A stretch of DNA of 64,000 bases from Legionella antarctica (GTDB taxonomy: Bacteria > Pseudomonadota > Gammaproteobacteria > Legionellales > Legionellaceae): NCBI RefSeq assembly GCF_011764505.1, contig NZ_AP022839.1:3289501-3353500 (forward strand), read 5' to 3'. A program made the translations under genes and the position numbers. A model generated the notes under the pieces. That model was not told the origin of the DNA. It worked only from the letters and a program-made list of their open reading frames with translations, and ran no database searches. Shown here piece after piece: positions 9,341 through 20,000 of the stretch (position 1 is the first letter of the stretch; every line of letters starts with the position of its first letter).

Positions 9341-10471
9341 ATGAATAATATTCATTTGATGCCTGACGAGCCAACCCGTTTCACCCCAATGTTCATGGAT
9401 AGAATGCTGGAACATGCAGAAAGTCTGAACGCTTCGGATATCACCATTCAAACTGGTGAACCTATCTTTGCTGAAGTCTACGGAAAGTTGCTTAAAATTA
9501 CTAACCGCCGGTTATCAAATACAGAGCTGGGTGATTTAATCAACTCAATTTATGGACCCAATGGTACAACACAGCTGCTTTCTGGCAAAGATATAGATAC
9601 TCATTATGAATTTCGCCCCAATCGTGGCGTACGTTACCGTTATAGGGTCAATGGGACTGCTTGTCTGGTTGAGGGACATGATGCAATTCAGATTACTTTA
9701 AGAACCATTCCAACAACCCCACCCAAATTAAGTACTATGAATCTTCCTGATAATATCCTCGAAGCCATAGCTCCACAGGAAGGTATTGTATTTATTACCG
9801 GAGCAACCGGTTCTGGTAAATCAACCCTTCTTGCATCCATCATTCGAGAGCTTATAGAAACTACGGATTCAAATAGAAAAGTATTAACCTATGAATCACC
9901 AATAGAATTCGTTTATGATGAAATTGAGACGATTTCTTCAGTAGTAAGTCAATCAGAAATTCCACGTCACTTACCCAGTTTTGCTGATGGAGTTAGAAAT
10001 GCTTTACGTCGAAAACCCCGTTTGATCATGGTAGGTGAGTGTAGAGATGCCGAAACTATTAGTGCTGCTCTGGAGGCGGCTCTGACTGGACATCCCGTTT
10101 ATACGACCCTGCATACTTCTGGTGTAGCCGAAACGATGCGGCGTCTGGTTACTTCGTTTGCTGGAGAAGAACGACTCGGAAGAACCATAGACATTCTAGA
10201 AACTATCAGGTTATGTATCTGGCAAAAACTGGTTCCTACAGTTGATGACAGGCGAGTCGCTCTTAGAGAATATTTGGTGTTTGATGAAGAAGTGAGAGAC
10301 CTGCTTTTGGATGGAGATCCTAACGAAGTAACATCTTCTACGCGTAAACTGGTAAGACAAAGAGGTCAATTAATGACTTTGGATGCCAAAATGAAATTTG
10401 AACAAGGCATCATTAGTGAACGGGTTTATAAACTGATTATTGCAGGTGCTAAAGACTATCAACAACAATAG
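9341..10471 (+). CDS. dotB: Dot/Icm secretion ATPase DotB
   Basis: DotB is a cytoplasmic hexameric PilT/VirB11-like ATPase that energises the Dot/Icm machine. Walker A is GATGSGKS (residues 154-161), Walker B includes LIMVGECRD, and a TTLHTSG His-box follows. The N-terminal domain before residue 130 is the usual PAS-like half of PilT-type ATPases. At 376 residues it equals L. pneumophila DotB within one residue. It is the last gene of dotDCB; the next gene starts after 134 bases. Confidence 0.97.
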   Translation: MNNIHLMPDEPTRFTPMFMDRMLEHAESLNASDITIQTGEPIFAEVYGKLLKITNRRLSNTELGDLINSIYGPNGTTQLLSGKDIDTHYEFRPNRGVRYRYRVNGTACLVEGHDAIQITLRTIPTTPPKLSTMNLPDNILEAIAPQEGIVFITGATGSGKSTLLASIIRELIETTDSNRKVLTYESPIEFVYDEIETISSVVSQSEIPRHLPSFADGVRNALRRKPRLIMVGECRDAETISAALEAALTGHPVYTTLHTSGVAETMRRLVTSFAGEERLGRTIDILETIRLCIWQKLVPTVDDRRVALREYLVFDEEVRDLLLDGDPNEVTSSTRKLVRQRGQLMTLDAKMKFEQGIISERVYKLIIAGAKDYQQQ

Positions 10472-10605
10472 CGCATCACATCCTAATTTACTCTTATTTT
10501 CTGGGTGTCGCTAATTAAGTCAGGGCACATCGGTCTTATTAAGGATGAATAAACAGATCTACCTGATAAATCAATAAATGAGGCGCCATCATCGATAGAA
10601 ATGCA

Positions 10606-11658
10606 ATGTGTTATTACAGAAGTGCCAAAGCCTTATTTTTACCAGTAAAACCGGTAGATGAAATTAATGGGTTTGAGCTAAAACTAGGTCAACATTCTTA
10701 TCTATTTTGTGAGAATGAAACACCATTTAATAATACCAGCAGTGCCCGCATCGCTGTTGATAAATATACTACTAATAAACTACTGGAAATGGCAGGTATT
10801 CCTGTACCTAAATCAGTTGCCCTTCATCTAAATGAATTTGACCAAAATAAAACAGAAGAGATGATAGCTCATTTAAAATTTCCCCTTGTAATTAAACCTG
10901 TCGATGGCACTCTTGGCACTGGTGTCTTATGCAATATTCAAACTCTTGAAGAACTTTTATTTTTTCTACCGACCCAATTCTCCCAATACGATCATTTGCT
11001 GATTGAAGAGTTTCACGGAAAATTAAAATCATACCGAGCATTGGTTTTTAATAAGCAGGTAATCGGGATTGTTCAGAGGCATCCAGCTCATGTAACTGGT
11101 GATGGCAAACACAACATCCAGGAGCTTATTGATTTGAGTAATATTCAGCGTAAAGAAATTAATCCGTTTTTAGGTGCAATATCGATTGATACTGAATGCC
11201 AAATCAGGTTAAAAGAACTTGGTTTAGACGCAGATTACATCCCCTCAGCCGGAGAAAAGTTAGTCCTATGCTACACCAGTAATGCGACCAGAGGGGGCCT
11301 CTATGAGTCATTAGGAAACCAAATTTGCGAAGAAAACCGTAAAATATTGCGCCAGGTAGCTACAGTGTTGAACTTGAAACTCACCGGTATTGATGTTGAA
11401 TGCGCTGATATCAATAGTCCAATGACCCGATCTAATGGAATCGTATTGGAAGTAAATCACTGTCCAAGTATTCGAATTCATGAATTTCCATTAATTGGAA
11501 CTCCTCACTTTGTTACCAGACAGATCATGCGCTCATTTATCTTTCGCCATCCACTAGCTTATTTATATTCACTTTTTTCAAATGAGCCTACTGCTTTTTA
11601 TTTAAGAACACTCCTTACAATCAGTATACTGGGAATAGTTTTTTGGTTAATTCCATAG
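10606..11658 (+). CDS. ATP-grasp protein, cyanophycin-synthetase-like, with C-terminal membrane anchor
   Basis: The 350-residue protein carries an ATP-grasp fold: ATP-binding residues in FPLVIKPVDGTLGTGV, a lid segment with LLIEEFHGKLKSYRA, and Mg-binding acidic residues toward VLEVNHCPSI. The pattern (NNTSSARIAVDKYTTNKLLE, then IPVPKSV) is that of the central ligase domain of cyanophycin synthetase or glutamate/gamma-glutamyl ligases, without the Mur-ligase half. A single hydrophobic helix (about residues 328-350) ends the protein and could anchor it to the inner membrane. It is probably a carboxylate-amine ligase; the substrate is unknown. It begins a plus-strand cluster between dotB and dotA. 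The ribosome-binding site before the ATG is weak, so the start is uncertain. Confidence 0.75.
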   Translation: MCYYRSAKALFLPVKPVDEINGFELKLGQHSYLFCENETPFNNTSSARIAVDKYTTNKLLEMAGIPVPKSVALHLNEFDQNKTEEMIAHLKFPLVIKPVDGTLGTGVLCNIQTLEELLFFLPTQFSQYDHLLIEEFHGKLKSYRALVFNKQVIGIVQRHPAHVTGDGKHNIQELIDLSNIQRKEINPFLGAISIDTECQIRLKELGLDADYIPSAGEKLVLCYTSNATRGGLYESLGNQICEENRKILRQVATVLNLKLTGIDVECADINSPMTRSNGIVLEVNHCPSIRIHEFPLIGTPHFVTRQIMRSFIFRHPLAYLYSLFSNEPTAFYLRTLLTISILGIVFWLIP

Positions 11659-11777
11659 ATTGGCGCAAACGCTTAAAATCATAACACTCTTTTTACTATT
11701 ATTAACTGGAGAGTCTAAGCTTATTACCCCTATTTGTATTAGAATTATAATATAAGGTTACCAGTACAGGTCGCTCA

Positions 11778-12662
11778 ATGAACTCAATTCAGATATTAGA
11801 TACTTCTTTAAGGGATGGAGGACATCGAACTAATTTCCACTTTTCTGATCAAGAATTAGAACGAATTCTGGTGCCTCTTGATAATTCGGGAATAGAATAT
11901 ATTGAAATTGGGTACCGAAATGGCTCCCTGCATCCAATAGAAAATCTGGGCAGAGCAGGATTATGTGATAAAAATTATCTGCTCTTGTGCCAGTCATTAA
12001 TTAGAAAATCGATCATTGCGGTAATGGCACACCCCAATAATATTACTAAATCCGATCTTATCGAATTAAAAAGCTATGGTATTGGTCTTCTAAGACTGTG
12101 TGTGGCTAAAAATTGCTTATTAGAAACGTTACCTATCCTTAAACTTGCGAAAGAAATAAGCTTACCGGTTTCCGTCAATTTTATTCATATGACTTATTAC
12201 ACTGACGATGAGCTGGATGACGTGGTAAGACAGGTAAGTAAGCATGAGCCTGATATGATCTATTTTGCAGATTCAAATGGCAGTATCCTACCGCAGAGGA
12301 TTAAATTCATTTACGAAAGATATGCTCGTATTTATTCGACTCCTTTTGGCTTCCATGCCCATGATAACATTGGCTTAGCACAGATGAATGTTTTAACTGC
12401 GATAAACTCCGGTGCTCAGGTGATTGATGCATCTCTGGCAGGTATGGGAAAAGGTACCGGTAATTTGAAAACTGAGTTTTTGGTTGCCTATTTGCATGCC
12501 ATTAATATAAAAAAGTACGATTTAGCAACCGTTTTAACTGCAGCCAATTTTGTGAGAGAGGCATTAAAGATAGGTCATGAGGCCATTGAAATGGATGAGT
12601 TTGTCAGAGGAATTTCCGATCTTTCAACAGCTGACCTTAAATTGTTTAACCTGAAAAACTAG
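11778..12662 (+). CDS. DRE-TIM metallolyase, HMG-CoA-lyase/4-hydroxy-2-oxovalerate-aldolase-like
   Basis: This TIM-barrel enzyme opens with the family signature LDTSLRDGGH (catalytic Arg and metal-binding Asp) and has the HAHDN metal-binding loop near residue 195. Members split or join a 2-oxo acid and an acyl unit (HMG-CoA lyase, 4-hydroxy-2-oxovalerate aldolase, isopropylmalate or homocitrate synthase). The DGGH version is closest to the hydroxy-oxovalerate aldolase branch. At 294 residues it has the barrel only, with no regulatory LeuA dimer domain. The neighbouring dehydrogenase/aldolase fusion suggests they act on the same hydroxy- or oxo-acid; that is inference. Confidence 0.78.
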   Translation: MNSIQILDTSLRDGGHRTNFHFSDQELERILVPLDNSGIEYIEIGYRNGSLHPIENLGRAGLCDKNYLLLCQSLIRKSIIAVMAHPNNITKSDLIELKSYGIGLLRLCVAKNCLLETLPILKLAKEISLPVSVNFIHMTYYTDDELDDVVRQVSKHEPDMIYFADSNGSILPQRIKFIYERYARIYSTPFGFHAHDNIGLAQMNVLTAINSGAQVIDASLAGMGKGTGNLKTEFLVAYLHAINIKKYDLATVLTAANFVREALKIGHEAIEMDEFVRGISDLSTADLKLFNLKN

Positions 12663-12739
12663 CCAAATTATAGCCTGTGCCAGATTAATAACAACATTAT
12701 GCCGGGCACATTGTTGCAACTGAATAATACAGGATAAAA

Positions 12740-13447
12740 ATGCAAAAAAAGAAGATATTAGTGATTACACCCGTTCAACACTATCCCTCTTACATTGAAC
12801 CTATTATTAATCCTTTATCCTTTCTGGAGGAAGAGTATAGTATTCATCCTATCGATTCTCTTGCCAAAATGCAGGACATTCCTAATAAGGAGTATTACCA
12901 CTATTGGGAGCAGGAATTAAGTAAATACCTGCCTCATTACGATGCCTTTTTTGGATTTTCCTTTGGGGGAATTATTTTACAACAATGCTTTTCTCTCTTC
13001 GTGAATCTCAATAAACCAATTGTACTTTTTTCAACGCCAACCTTTGCTGACTCAACCCTCACTAAAAAACTTGGAAAAGTGATTGCTCTTTGTAAAGAAG
13101 GCAACATGGATGACGCACTTTTCTCTCTTTATAAACATGTATATTACCCTCATGAAATACCCTCACAAGAACCTCATTCTTTTGATCCGGTACTTGCTGC
13201 AAAACGTATGATTTACGGCTTAACACGTGTATTAGAAACCAACTCAACATTCGTTTTAAAAGAAAATCAGGTAAATCATCTGCATTTAATCGGTGAGCGT
13301 TCACATCTAGTGAATAAAGATAACGTGGCTGCTCCTCAACAAGGAATTTTATTGAGTGTACCTGGAGCAGGGATGAGGATGCTTCGGGATAATCTTCCTT
13401 TTTGCAAAAGGGCTATATTGGAGACTTTAAACAGTGAAGCCGAATAA
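12740..13447 (+). CDS. alpha/beta hydrolase, thioesterase-like
   Basis: The 235-residue protein contains a nucleophile elbow FGFSFGGII near residue 78 (Ser nucleophile) and a short alpha/beta-hydrolase core. A late acidic residue and histidine are less obvious, so the triad is incomplete by eye. Size and elbow fit small esterases or type II thioesterases; no signal peptide. The stop overlaps the GTG start of the next gene by 14 bases, indicating a co-translated operon, so it probably works on an ester or thioester within the same pathway. Confidence 0.6.
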   Translation: MQKKKILVITPVQHYPSYIEPIINPLSFLEEEYSIHPIDSLAKMQDIPNKEYYHYWEQELSKYLPHYDAFFGFSFGGIILQQCFSLFVNLNKPIVLFSTPTFADSTLTKKLGKVIALCKEGNMDDALFSLYKHVYYPHEIPSQEPHSFDPVLAAKRMIYGLTRVLETNSTFVLKENQVNHLHLIGERSHLVNKDNVAAPQQGILLSVPGAGMRMLRDNLPFCKRAILETLNSEAE

Positions 13448-15287
13448 CGAGCTAAAGATTGCAGTTTTACCAGGCGATGGGATTGGAATTGAGGTAACCC
13501 ATGCTGCACTACCTATAATTAAAGCACTAAATCTCCCTGTCCAGCTTTCTTTTGGTGAGATTGGATGGTCTTATTGGCAAAATGAAGGTAATCCATTTCC
13601 AGATAAAACCTGGCAACTCATTGCTGAATCAAATTCAGTTTTATTAGGGGCTATAACCAGCAAACCTCAACGAGAAGCCAAGAAAGAATTAGCCGAAAAA
13701 TTTCAAAAAAATAATCTTCATTATATCTCCCCGATTATCCAGTTACGGCAGAAATTAGACTTGTTTGCCAATGTTCGCCCCTGTTTTTCTATCAATAATC
13801 ATGCGGAAAAGAAATTCAATTTTTGTATCATTCGTGAAAATACAGAGGGTCTGTATTCAGGATTTGATTTTTACCCCATTCCTGAGTCCATACATAATTT
13901 ACTTAGTAACGACCAACATTGGCAGTCCACTCCAGTTAATGAAATCAGTTGTGCATTACGCCTGCAATCCAAAGCAGGATTATTACGTCTCTTCAACTTT
14001 GCATTTCAATATGCCAATTCTAATGGGCTAAAACGAGTAACTTTTGCAGATAAACCGAATGTCCTGCGTCAAAGCAGTGAATTTGCCAGAGAAATTTTTG
14101 AAAAGGTAGCCAGTCTCTACCCTTATATTGATGCAGATATTTTAAACGTCGATGCAGTGGCTTTATGGATGATAAGACGCCCTGAAGAATTTGGCGTTAT
14201 CGTGACTGAAAATATGTTCGGTGATATTTTATCTGATGTTGGAGCGGGGATTATGGGCGGCTTAGGCTTTGCACCGAGTGCCAATATTGGCCAAAAGGGC
14301 AGTTATTTCGAACCCATACACGGCAGTGGACCACGCATGAGAAATAATAGCGCCAATCCTAGCGCCATGTTTTTATCAATTAGCATGCTCTTGGATCATT
14401 TTGGTTATCAAAGCCAGGCAAAAAAAATTATTAACGCAGTGATCGCTGTGGTGAACAAGAATCGCGTTGTAACTTATGATCTCGGCGGAAATGCCACAAC
14501 TGTTGATATGGCTAATGCAATTATTGATCAGTGTCTGAATTGCAATTACGATCTCAACATGGATTCATTTTCCATCAAAAATAATGAACTTAAACAAAAT
14601 ATCTTGAATAATGGCCTCAATATGAACGAACATTTGCAAAAACTATATTCATTCAGCAGCGCAGAGCTATCTGATGCACTCGATTCATGCGGCATAGAAG
14701 GCGCCCTGTTAAATATCAAGCCATTATCACCAGGAATGAAATTGATTGGCCCTGCTTATACCGTGCAATATAAATCGAATCAAAAAAAAGCATCAGCGTT
14801 TAAAAATGCCGCTAATTACATTGACTCCATCCCCGCCAAATCAGTGATTGTTATTGACAATAACGGCCGTAGCGATTGCACTGTCTGGGGAGATATTCTT
14901 ACTCAGATAGCGATACAAAAAGATATTGCTGGCACTGTAGTTCATGGAGCTGTTCGAGATGTTGAAGCGATTCGCAAAGCAAACTATCCTGTATATAGTA
15001 CAGCAGTACATATGCGCTCGGGTAAAAATAGGATTCATAAAAACAACGAACAATGCCCTCTGGTCATTAATGAGGTGACCATAAATCCAGGGGATATTAT
15101 TTTTGCTGATGATAATGGGGTTTTAGTAATCCCCTTAAATTCAGTGATCGATATCATGAACAAAGCAAACACTATTAAATTGACCGAAAATAATATCAAA
15201 GCGGCAATCAGATCAGGTTCTAGCCTGGAGCAGGCACGGAAAGATTATCGCTACGATCAACCCTGGCTTGATGATGAAAAAAAATAG
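13434..15287 (+). CDS. isocitrate/isopropylmalate-dehydrogenase-like domain fused to RraA-like aldolase domain
   Basis: Residues 5-365 are an isocitrate/isopropylmalate dehydrogenase fold: VLPGDGIG near the start, the substrate/metal segment ENMFGDILSDVGAGIMGGLG and the dinucleotide loop EPIHGSGPRM. Where NAD-specific relatives have Asp after HGSAP, this has Arg301, so NADP use is possible. Residues about 400-600 are an RraA-like (HMG/CHA aldolase-type) domain with DNNGRSDCTVWGD and VVHGAVRDV (Arg508-Asp509, the pyruvate/metal-binding RD). A dehydrogenase producing a 2-oxo acid joined to an aldolase that cleaves hydroxy-oxo acids to pyruvate is chemically coherent. It starts at GTG 13434 inside the previous gene. 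I cannot name the substrate. Confidence 0.8.
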   Translation: MKPNNELKIAVLPGDGIGIEVTHAALPIIKALNLPVQLSFGEIGWSYWQNEGNPFPDKTWQLIAESNSVLLGAITSKPQREAKKELAEKFQKNNLHYISPIIQLRQKLDLFANVRPCFSINNHAEKKFNFCIIRENTEGLYSGFDFYPIPESIHNLLSNDQHWQSTPVNEISCALRLQSKAGLLRLFNFAFQYANSNGLKRVTFADKPNVLRQSSEFAREIFEKVASLYPYIDADILNVDAVALWMIRRPEEFGVIVTENMFGDILSDVGAGIMGGLGFAPSANIGQKGSYFEPIHGSGPRMRNNSANPSAMFLSISMLLDHFGYQSQAKKIINAVIAVVNKNRVVTYDLGGNATTVDMANAIIDQCLNCNYDLNMDSFSIKNNELKQNILNNGLNMNEHLQKLYSFSSAELSDALDSCGIEGALLNIKPLSPGMKLIGPAYTVQYKSNQKKASAFKNAANYIDSIPAKSVIVIDNNGRSDCTVWGDILTQIAIQKDIAGTVVHGAVRDVEAIRKANYPVYSTAVHMRSGKNRIHKNNEQCPLVINEVTINPGDIIFADDNGVLVIPLNSVIDIMNKANTIKLTENNIKAAIRSGSSLEQARKDYRYDQPWLDDEKK

Positions 15288-15295
15288 AGGTTAAA

Positions 15296-16156
15296 TTGCG
15301 TCCACTTACAGCGTATCAATTTATTGATATTCATTACCATGCAGGTCCAGATCTTTATGAGCGTCGATGGGATGCCATTAAAGCAGGACAACTTTATGGG
15401 ACGCTAAATGGGGCGGCTGTTTTAAAAAGTCATTTAGGAGCAACCAGTGTGCAGGCTACTCTTGCTCAAAACATGGGCTTACCTATACTATCTTCCCTGG
15501 TTTTAAATCACCTGGCTGGAGGAATAAATTATCGAGTCATACAGCATGCACTAAGTGAATTTCAACCATCAATTGCAGCAAAAATGATTGTGCATTTTCC
15601 CACAATTACAGGACGAGTGATTCAATCTAAATTATCAAGAACAATAGCTCATGATTATTTAAGCAAACACAGCCTTAAAAGTGAAACAATTTTTAATACG
15701 AAGCAACAATTACGTAAAGAAGTAATCGATATTTTAAAAATGGCAAATGATTACCCTATTGTCTTGTCAACCGGGCATGCTTCACGTGAAGAAGTGTACA
15801 GTTTAATTGATGCCTGCATTCAGTATCATGTTCCTGCATTATTATTAAATCAGCCGGCGAATCCACTAACTGGATTGAATGCGCAAGCGTTAAGTATACT
15901 GACCCAAAATGACTTTATTTGGGTTGAGCAAACTGCATTAACCTATTTATTAAATCATCAAGATAAAGAGGATTTCGCAGCAGTTTTAACGTCCATACCC
16001 CGAGTTATATACAGCTCTGATCTGGGTCAGATGGACCAAATGGATGTGCCAGATTGGCTTACTTTCTCAAAACATATTTTTGATGAATTGGAATTATCCG
16101 AGCAACGACAGGATGATTTAACCCGGGCGAATGCAGTAGCGTTACTTAGTCTTTAA
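15296..16156 (+). CDS. amidohydrolase-like protein (DUF6282-type)
   Basis: It starts at a TTG (15296) preceded by GAGG, 8 bases after the fusion gene. The N-terminal FIDIHYHAGPDLYERR carries the metal-binding HxH of the amidohydrolase TIM-barrel superfamily. A later LSTGHASREEV histidine and a final YSSDLGQ aspartate fit the remaining metal and base positions. The arrangement resembles DUF6282 proteins, whose activity is not established as far as I know. It is probably a hydrolase of a cyclic amide, lactone or similar bond and the last gene of the dotB-dotA metabolic cluster; it converges with the dienelactone hydrolase gene, overlapping by 4 bases. Confidence 0.65.
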   Translation: MRPLTAYQFIDIHYHAGPDLYERRWDAIKAGQLYGTLNGAAVLKSHLGATSVQATLAQNMGLPILSSLVLNHLAGGINYRVIQHALSEFQPSIAAKMIVHFPTITGRVIQSKLSRTIAHDYLSKHSLKSETIFNTKQQLRKEVIDILKMANDYPIVLSTGHASREEVYSLIDACIQYHVPALLLNQPANPLTGLNAQALSILTQNDFIWVEQTALTYLLNHQDKEDFAAVLTSIPRVIYSSDLGQMDQMDVPDWLTFSKHIFDELELSEQRQDDLTRANAVALLSL

Positions 16157-16866
16157 AAAACTTCTCGTAAAAAGGAGTCCGTACTTTCCCAAGATCGTTG
16201 ATCGGCAAGCTTATTATAATGCAAACCCATCTCATCATCATTTGCTTGTGGATTGGTAAAAGAATGTTGAACAAGACCATACATATGAACCTGCCAATCG
16301 ACTTTTCTTTGATTCATTTCGACAGCAAATTGTTCTACCTGCTCAGGTGGCACCAAAGGGTCATCGTAACCATGTAATATCAGTATCCTGGTTTTTAAGT
16401 GGGCTAGAACCGTTCCTTCAGGCGCTGAAAGTAAACCATGAAAACTAACAACCCCTTTAACATCTGCACCAGAGCGAGCCAGGTCCAGCACGCATAATCC
16501 CCCAAAACAATAACCTATGGCAGCAATTTTATCTTTATCAATTTGAGGTAGTTGGGTAAGAAAGTTAAAAGCTGCACGAATACGATCCGTTAATTTTTGC
16601 CTATTTTGCACCAGCGGAGTCATCAAGGCTCTTCTTTCCGATTTATCATACCCAAGCTGGGCATTACCATACATATCAATAGCAAAACCAACATACCCCA
16701 TAGTAGCAAGCTGTATTGCCTTGTCACAGACCGCCTCACCGCGTCCACCCCAGTCATGAGCCACCATGACCCCAGGGAGTTTTTTTGAACAACTGTTATC
16801 ATATGCGATAAAGCCCCGACATATAGCTTCTTTATCGCTATAATCTATTTCTTCAGTAACTATCAT
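16153..16866 (-). CDS. dienelactone hydrolase family protein
   Basis: The 237-residue alpha/beta hydrolase has the dienelactone hydrolase layout: VMVAHDWGG at the N-terminal oxyanion strand, a cysteine nucleophile in AIGYCFGG, an aspartate in HGYDDPLVPPEQ and a histidine in VQHSFTNPQAND. Together they form the Cys-Asp-His triad of the family. The protein is cytoplasmic, with no signal. The substrate is unknown; related proteins are broad carboxylesterases. It lies downstream of dotA on the same strand, 135 bases away, and may or may not be co-transcribed with it. Confidence 0.9.
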   Translation of the reverse strand: MIVTEEIDYSDKEAICRGFIAYDNSCSKKLPGVMVAHDWGGRGEAVCDKAIQLATMGYVGFAIDMYGNAQLGYDKSERRALMTPLVQNRQKLTDRIRAAFNFLTQLPQIDKDKIAAIGYCFGGLCVLDLARSGADVKGVVSFHGLLSAPEGTVLAHLKTRILILHGYDDPLVPPEQVEQFAVEMNQRKVDWQVHMYGLVQHSFTNPQANDDEMGLHYNKLADQRSWESTDSFLREVF

Positions 16867-17001
16867 TTTGCTTCCTCTATAAGAGTTGGGAGCATGCTAA
16901 TGGATAAATAAAATCTAACCTGACTGCCAACTCTTTTTATCTTTTTACTCCTAAGCATCCTGTTGTGTTGCCTGGCTCCCCAATTTTGTTCTTTAGTATC
17001 C

Positions 17002-20000
17002 TTAACCTTCTCCAGAAGGTTTGGATTGGGTACTTTCACCTGACATTTTAGCCTTACCAGAACCACCAGGTTTAGAAATCTTGCCAAGCGCTTTCTGACC
17101 ATAACCACCGAGCTTATTACCCATTTGCCCTTGAGCATCTTGAGTTGCTTTACCAGCCTCTCCAGATTTTGTTTTCACTTCCTCACCCCATTGAGCAGCC
17201 TCCTGGCCTGTACTTTCCGGGTTGCCACCTATCCAACGTAACACTTTATCAGGCAATAGGGAGATCAAAGTAAATGATTTCTGCACAATGACTAAATACA
17301 TGGTTGTATAAATTAATATAGAGAAAAAGTACGCATAAATACCTGCCCAATCTGTATATTGGGTACCTTTAAAAGCAGAGTTGACCCCGGAACCTTGAGA
17401 CTCGAGTGAGTTCTCGGGATTGACCTTCTCCATCGAGCCATAGGTACCCGTCCAGGACTCCTTACACATGCCCCATGCAGAATTTTTACAGGCATTAGGA
17501 TCTTGAGAAGGACTGCTTTGCATGTAACCAATAGCATGATCAAACCCGGCATTAAGAAGCCATACCCCAACATAACAAAGAGCTATTGCTGAAATATACC
17601 CAATAATCATCAAAGCAGGTCTTAAAAAGATATTCATTAAGATCATAATCGCCGCCTCACCTTTACCAAAGGCATCATGCCCTTCAGGATGAGTAACCCC
17701 CAAAGCTACAATAGGGGCGGCGACCATCGCTTCTATGACTGAAATCATCCAGGCCAAAGTACCAAAGGTAAAAATCATATAAGGTAAAATAGGAATGTAA
17801 TACGCTGTTGTGAACCCGACAGTGACCATAATCCCAATCCAGGCCAATAATAGCGGCATGGCAAGAGCAATTAGGGCAAAAATAAACAATCCAAAAATGG
17901 GTATAATTGCGCTGGTAACAGCCAGATTCAATAACATCATCCATAAATTAGCAGAAAAGTTAATGTACATAACGCCCATATTAGCCAGGGCTACAACTGG
18001 ATTAACTCCCGGTGCCGATACCGTTTCGAGTCCCTTTTGGAAAATAGTTGCCATCCCTTGTAGCGGAATCATTAAGAAAGCCATAATGACCTGATTGATA
18101 ATTTGGGAAAACATAGCAAGGAAGGCATTGTATATATATCGAAATATGGCGTTGTAAAACAAGTTACCCATCATTCGTCCCAGGCAAAATGAGAAAAATG
18201 CAATTTTCACTTTTCCACAGTCAAAATTCTGTTGTTGCAAATAATAAGTTTGAGGTTCCACACTGAAATGAATCATATTAGCAAATTGTAACGGTTCCAA
18301 TCCGGGTTGACCTTGCACCTGCATCATCATGGAGTTATTTACAAAGCCATACACCGATGAAGAAGTAAGCGTCTTGTCGACTGTGCTTGCTGCAATTGAA
18401 CTACTGTCTAATTTAGGCTTTTTTGCAGCTGTTCCTGGAATAGGCACCCCTCCTGCTCCTGCTGAAACGTATGTACCGTCTATTAGTGCCTGTACCTGAA
18501 CAAGGAGAGCGGCACTATTTCCAAACCAGGTGCACAATAACGCGTAAGAATCAGCATTGCACGTGCCTGAAGCAATCCCGTTAAAACCAAAAGTACTGGA
18601 GTCCAAACCTGTACCTGTATCTGTTGCAGCTGTCGTATCAGCCGCATTTCCATTTAAAGCAACCAGGTCAAAAAAATAAGACCCTGCCATGATCCATCCC
18701 TTATTGGTAGCCTCATTGATAAAAGCGCGGGTGTTATTCTTATTTTGAAAATCATTTGCAATGCTCATCAAATTCAAGGTAGGAGTCATAATCCCGTTAT
18801 AATCGCTGATTGCCCCCTGAAACTCTGTTCCGTTAAACAATACTCCGCTGCCTGAAGCAATGGGTCCCCAGATAACACACTTGTCAGTGTACGTACCACA
18901 AACCGTGCCTGAAGCGGTAAGAGGTACACCAAATTGTTCTCTGGCAATCAATGAATAATAGTTCTTACTGGCATCAGATCCCGGACTGTTACTACCGGTC
19001 GAAGGAGTTATAGCCGGATTATTATTAACCATTACCTGAGCGACCGCGGTAAGATCAACATACATTTGCTGGATAGCTATAGCTCGGGACATTTGCGCTG
19101 TTTTGAACTGAGAATCAGTAACCCCCATAGTACCTGAGGTGCCCAGGCCCGCTATGGATTTCCACTTAATAGTCCCGCAAATACCGTTTAAAAAATTAAA
19201 GGTAGATGACTTTGTAAAATTAGGCATTGGCGCTTCATAATCTTTCGGAATAATATTTTTGTTGCTATTCATTTTATCATTCTGAACTGCGACCACATTT
19301 ACTGTAGTGATGAAATCAGGAATAGCCGCATTGCAAAAATCTTTTAATGCATCAGAATTACATGGTGCTGAGGTACTGGTACTGTTTTGACTCATTTCAA
19401 GATAAGTTTGTCTTTGAGCTTCTAGCTGTTTTTGCAAACCTAACATACAGACCTGGCCAGCAAGAATGGACATGGCTCCTCCAGGCACTCCGGACGATTG
19501 AGGATTGATAAGACCTCTCGTTGGATTTGATTGTTGGGCCTGGATAATTACCCCACCTCGATTCAAGTAACCTAAGGCAGCTTCCCACACTTTATCTGCA
19601 GCCCCAATTCCCTGCACTACTATCCACATAACAAAAATTTGCATCAGACAATAACCTGATGCTTTTGGTATTAACAGGGCCAAGCCCAGTGTTGACCGAA
19701 CAGGAATCCAGATAGAGGACCATTTTTGACCGAGCATTTGTCCTTCATGAGCGGTATTCATTGTGGACACCATCAGTGTATACATGATGATGACTCCGCC
19801 AACTGCTAAAACTGCTGAGTTAAACACAGCAAACATGGTACCCATAATCTGGCTGCCAGTTCCATGCAACACGCCATCCACTATACCGAATAAATTACCC
19901 AGAAATACTATCGAGTAGTCACTGGCAGGAGGGGCAAAACTTAAGGTGCTGTCCGCTAAAACTAACGCTGGAAAAAAAGAGAGAAGTACGGCTACAACCA

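Noticed and set aside
16863-17138. 91-codon minus-strand frame before the dienelactone hydrolase gene
   Set aside because: It overlaps the 3' end of dotA in another frame and has a basic low-complexity composition typical of a shadow frame.
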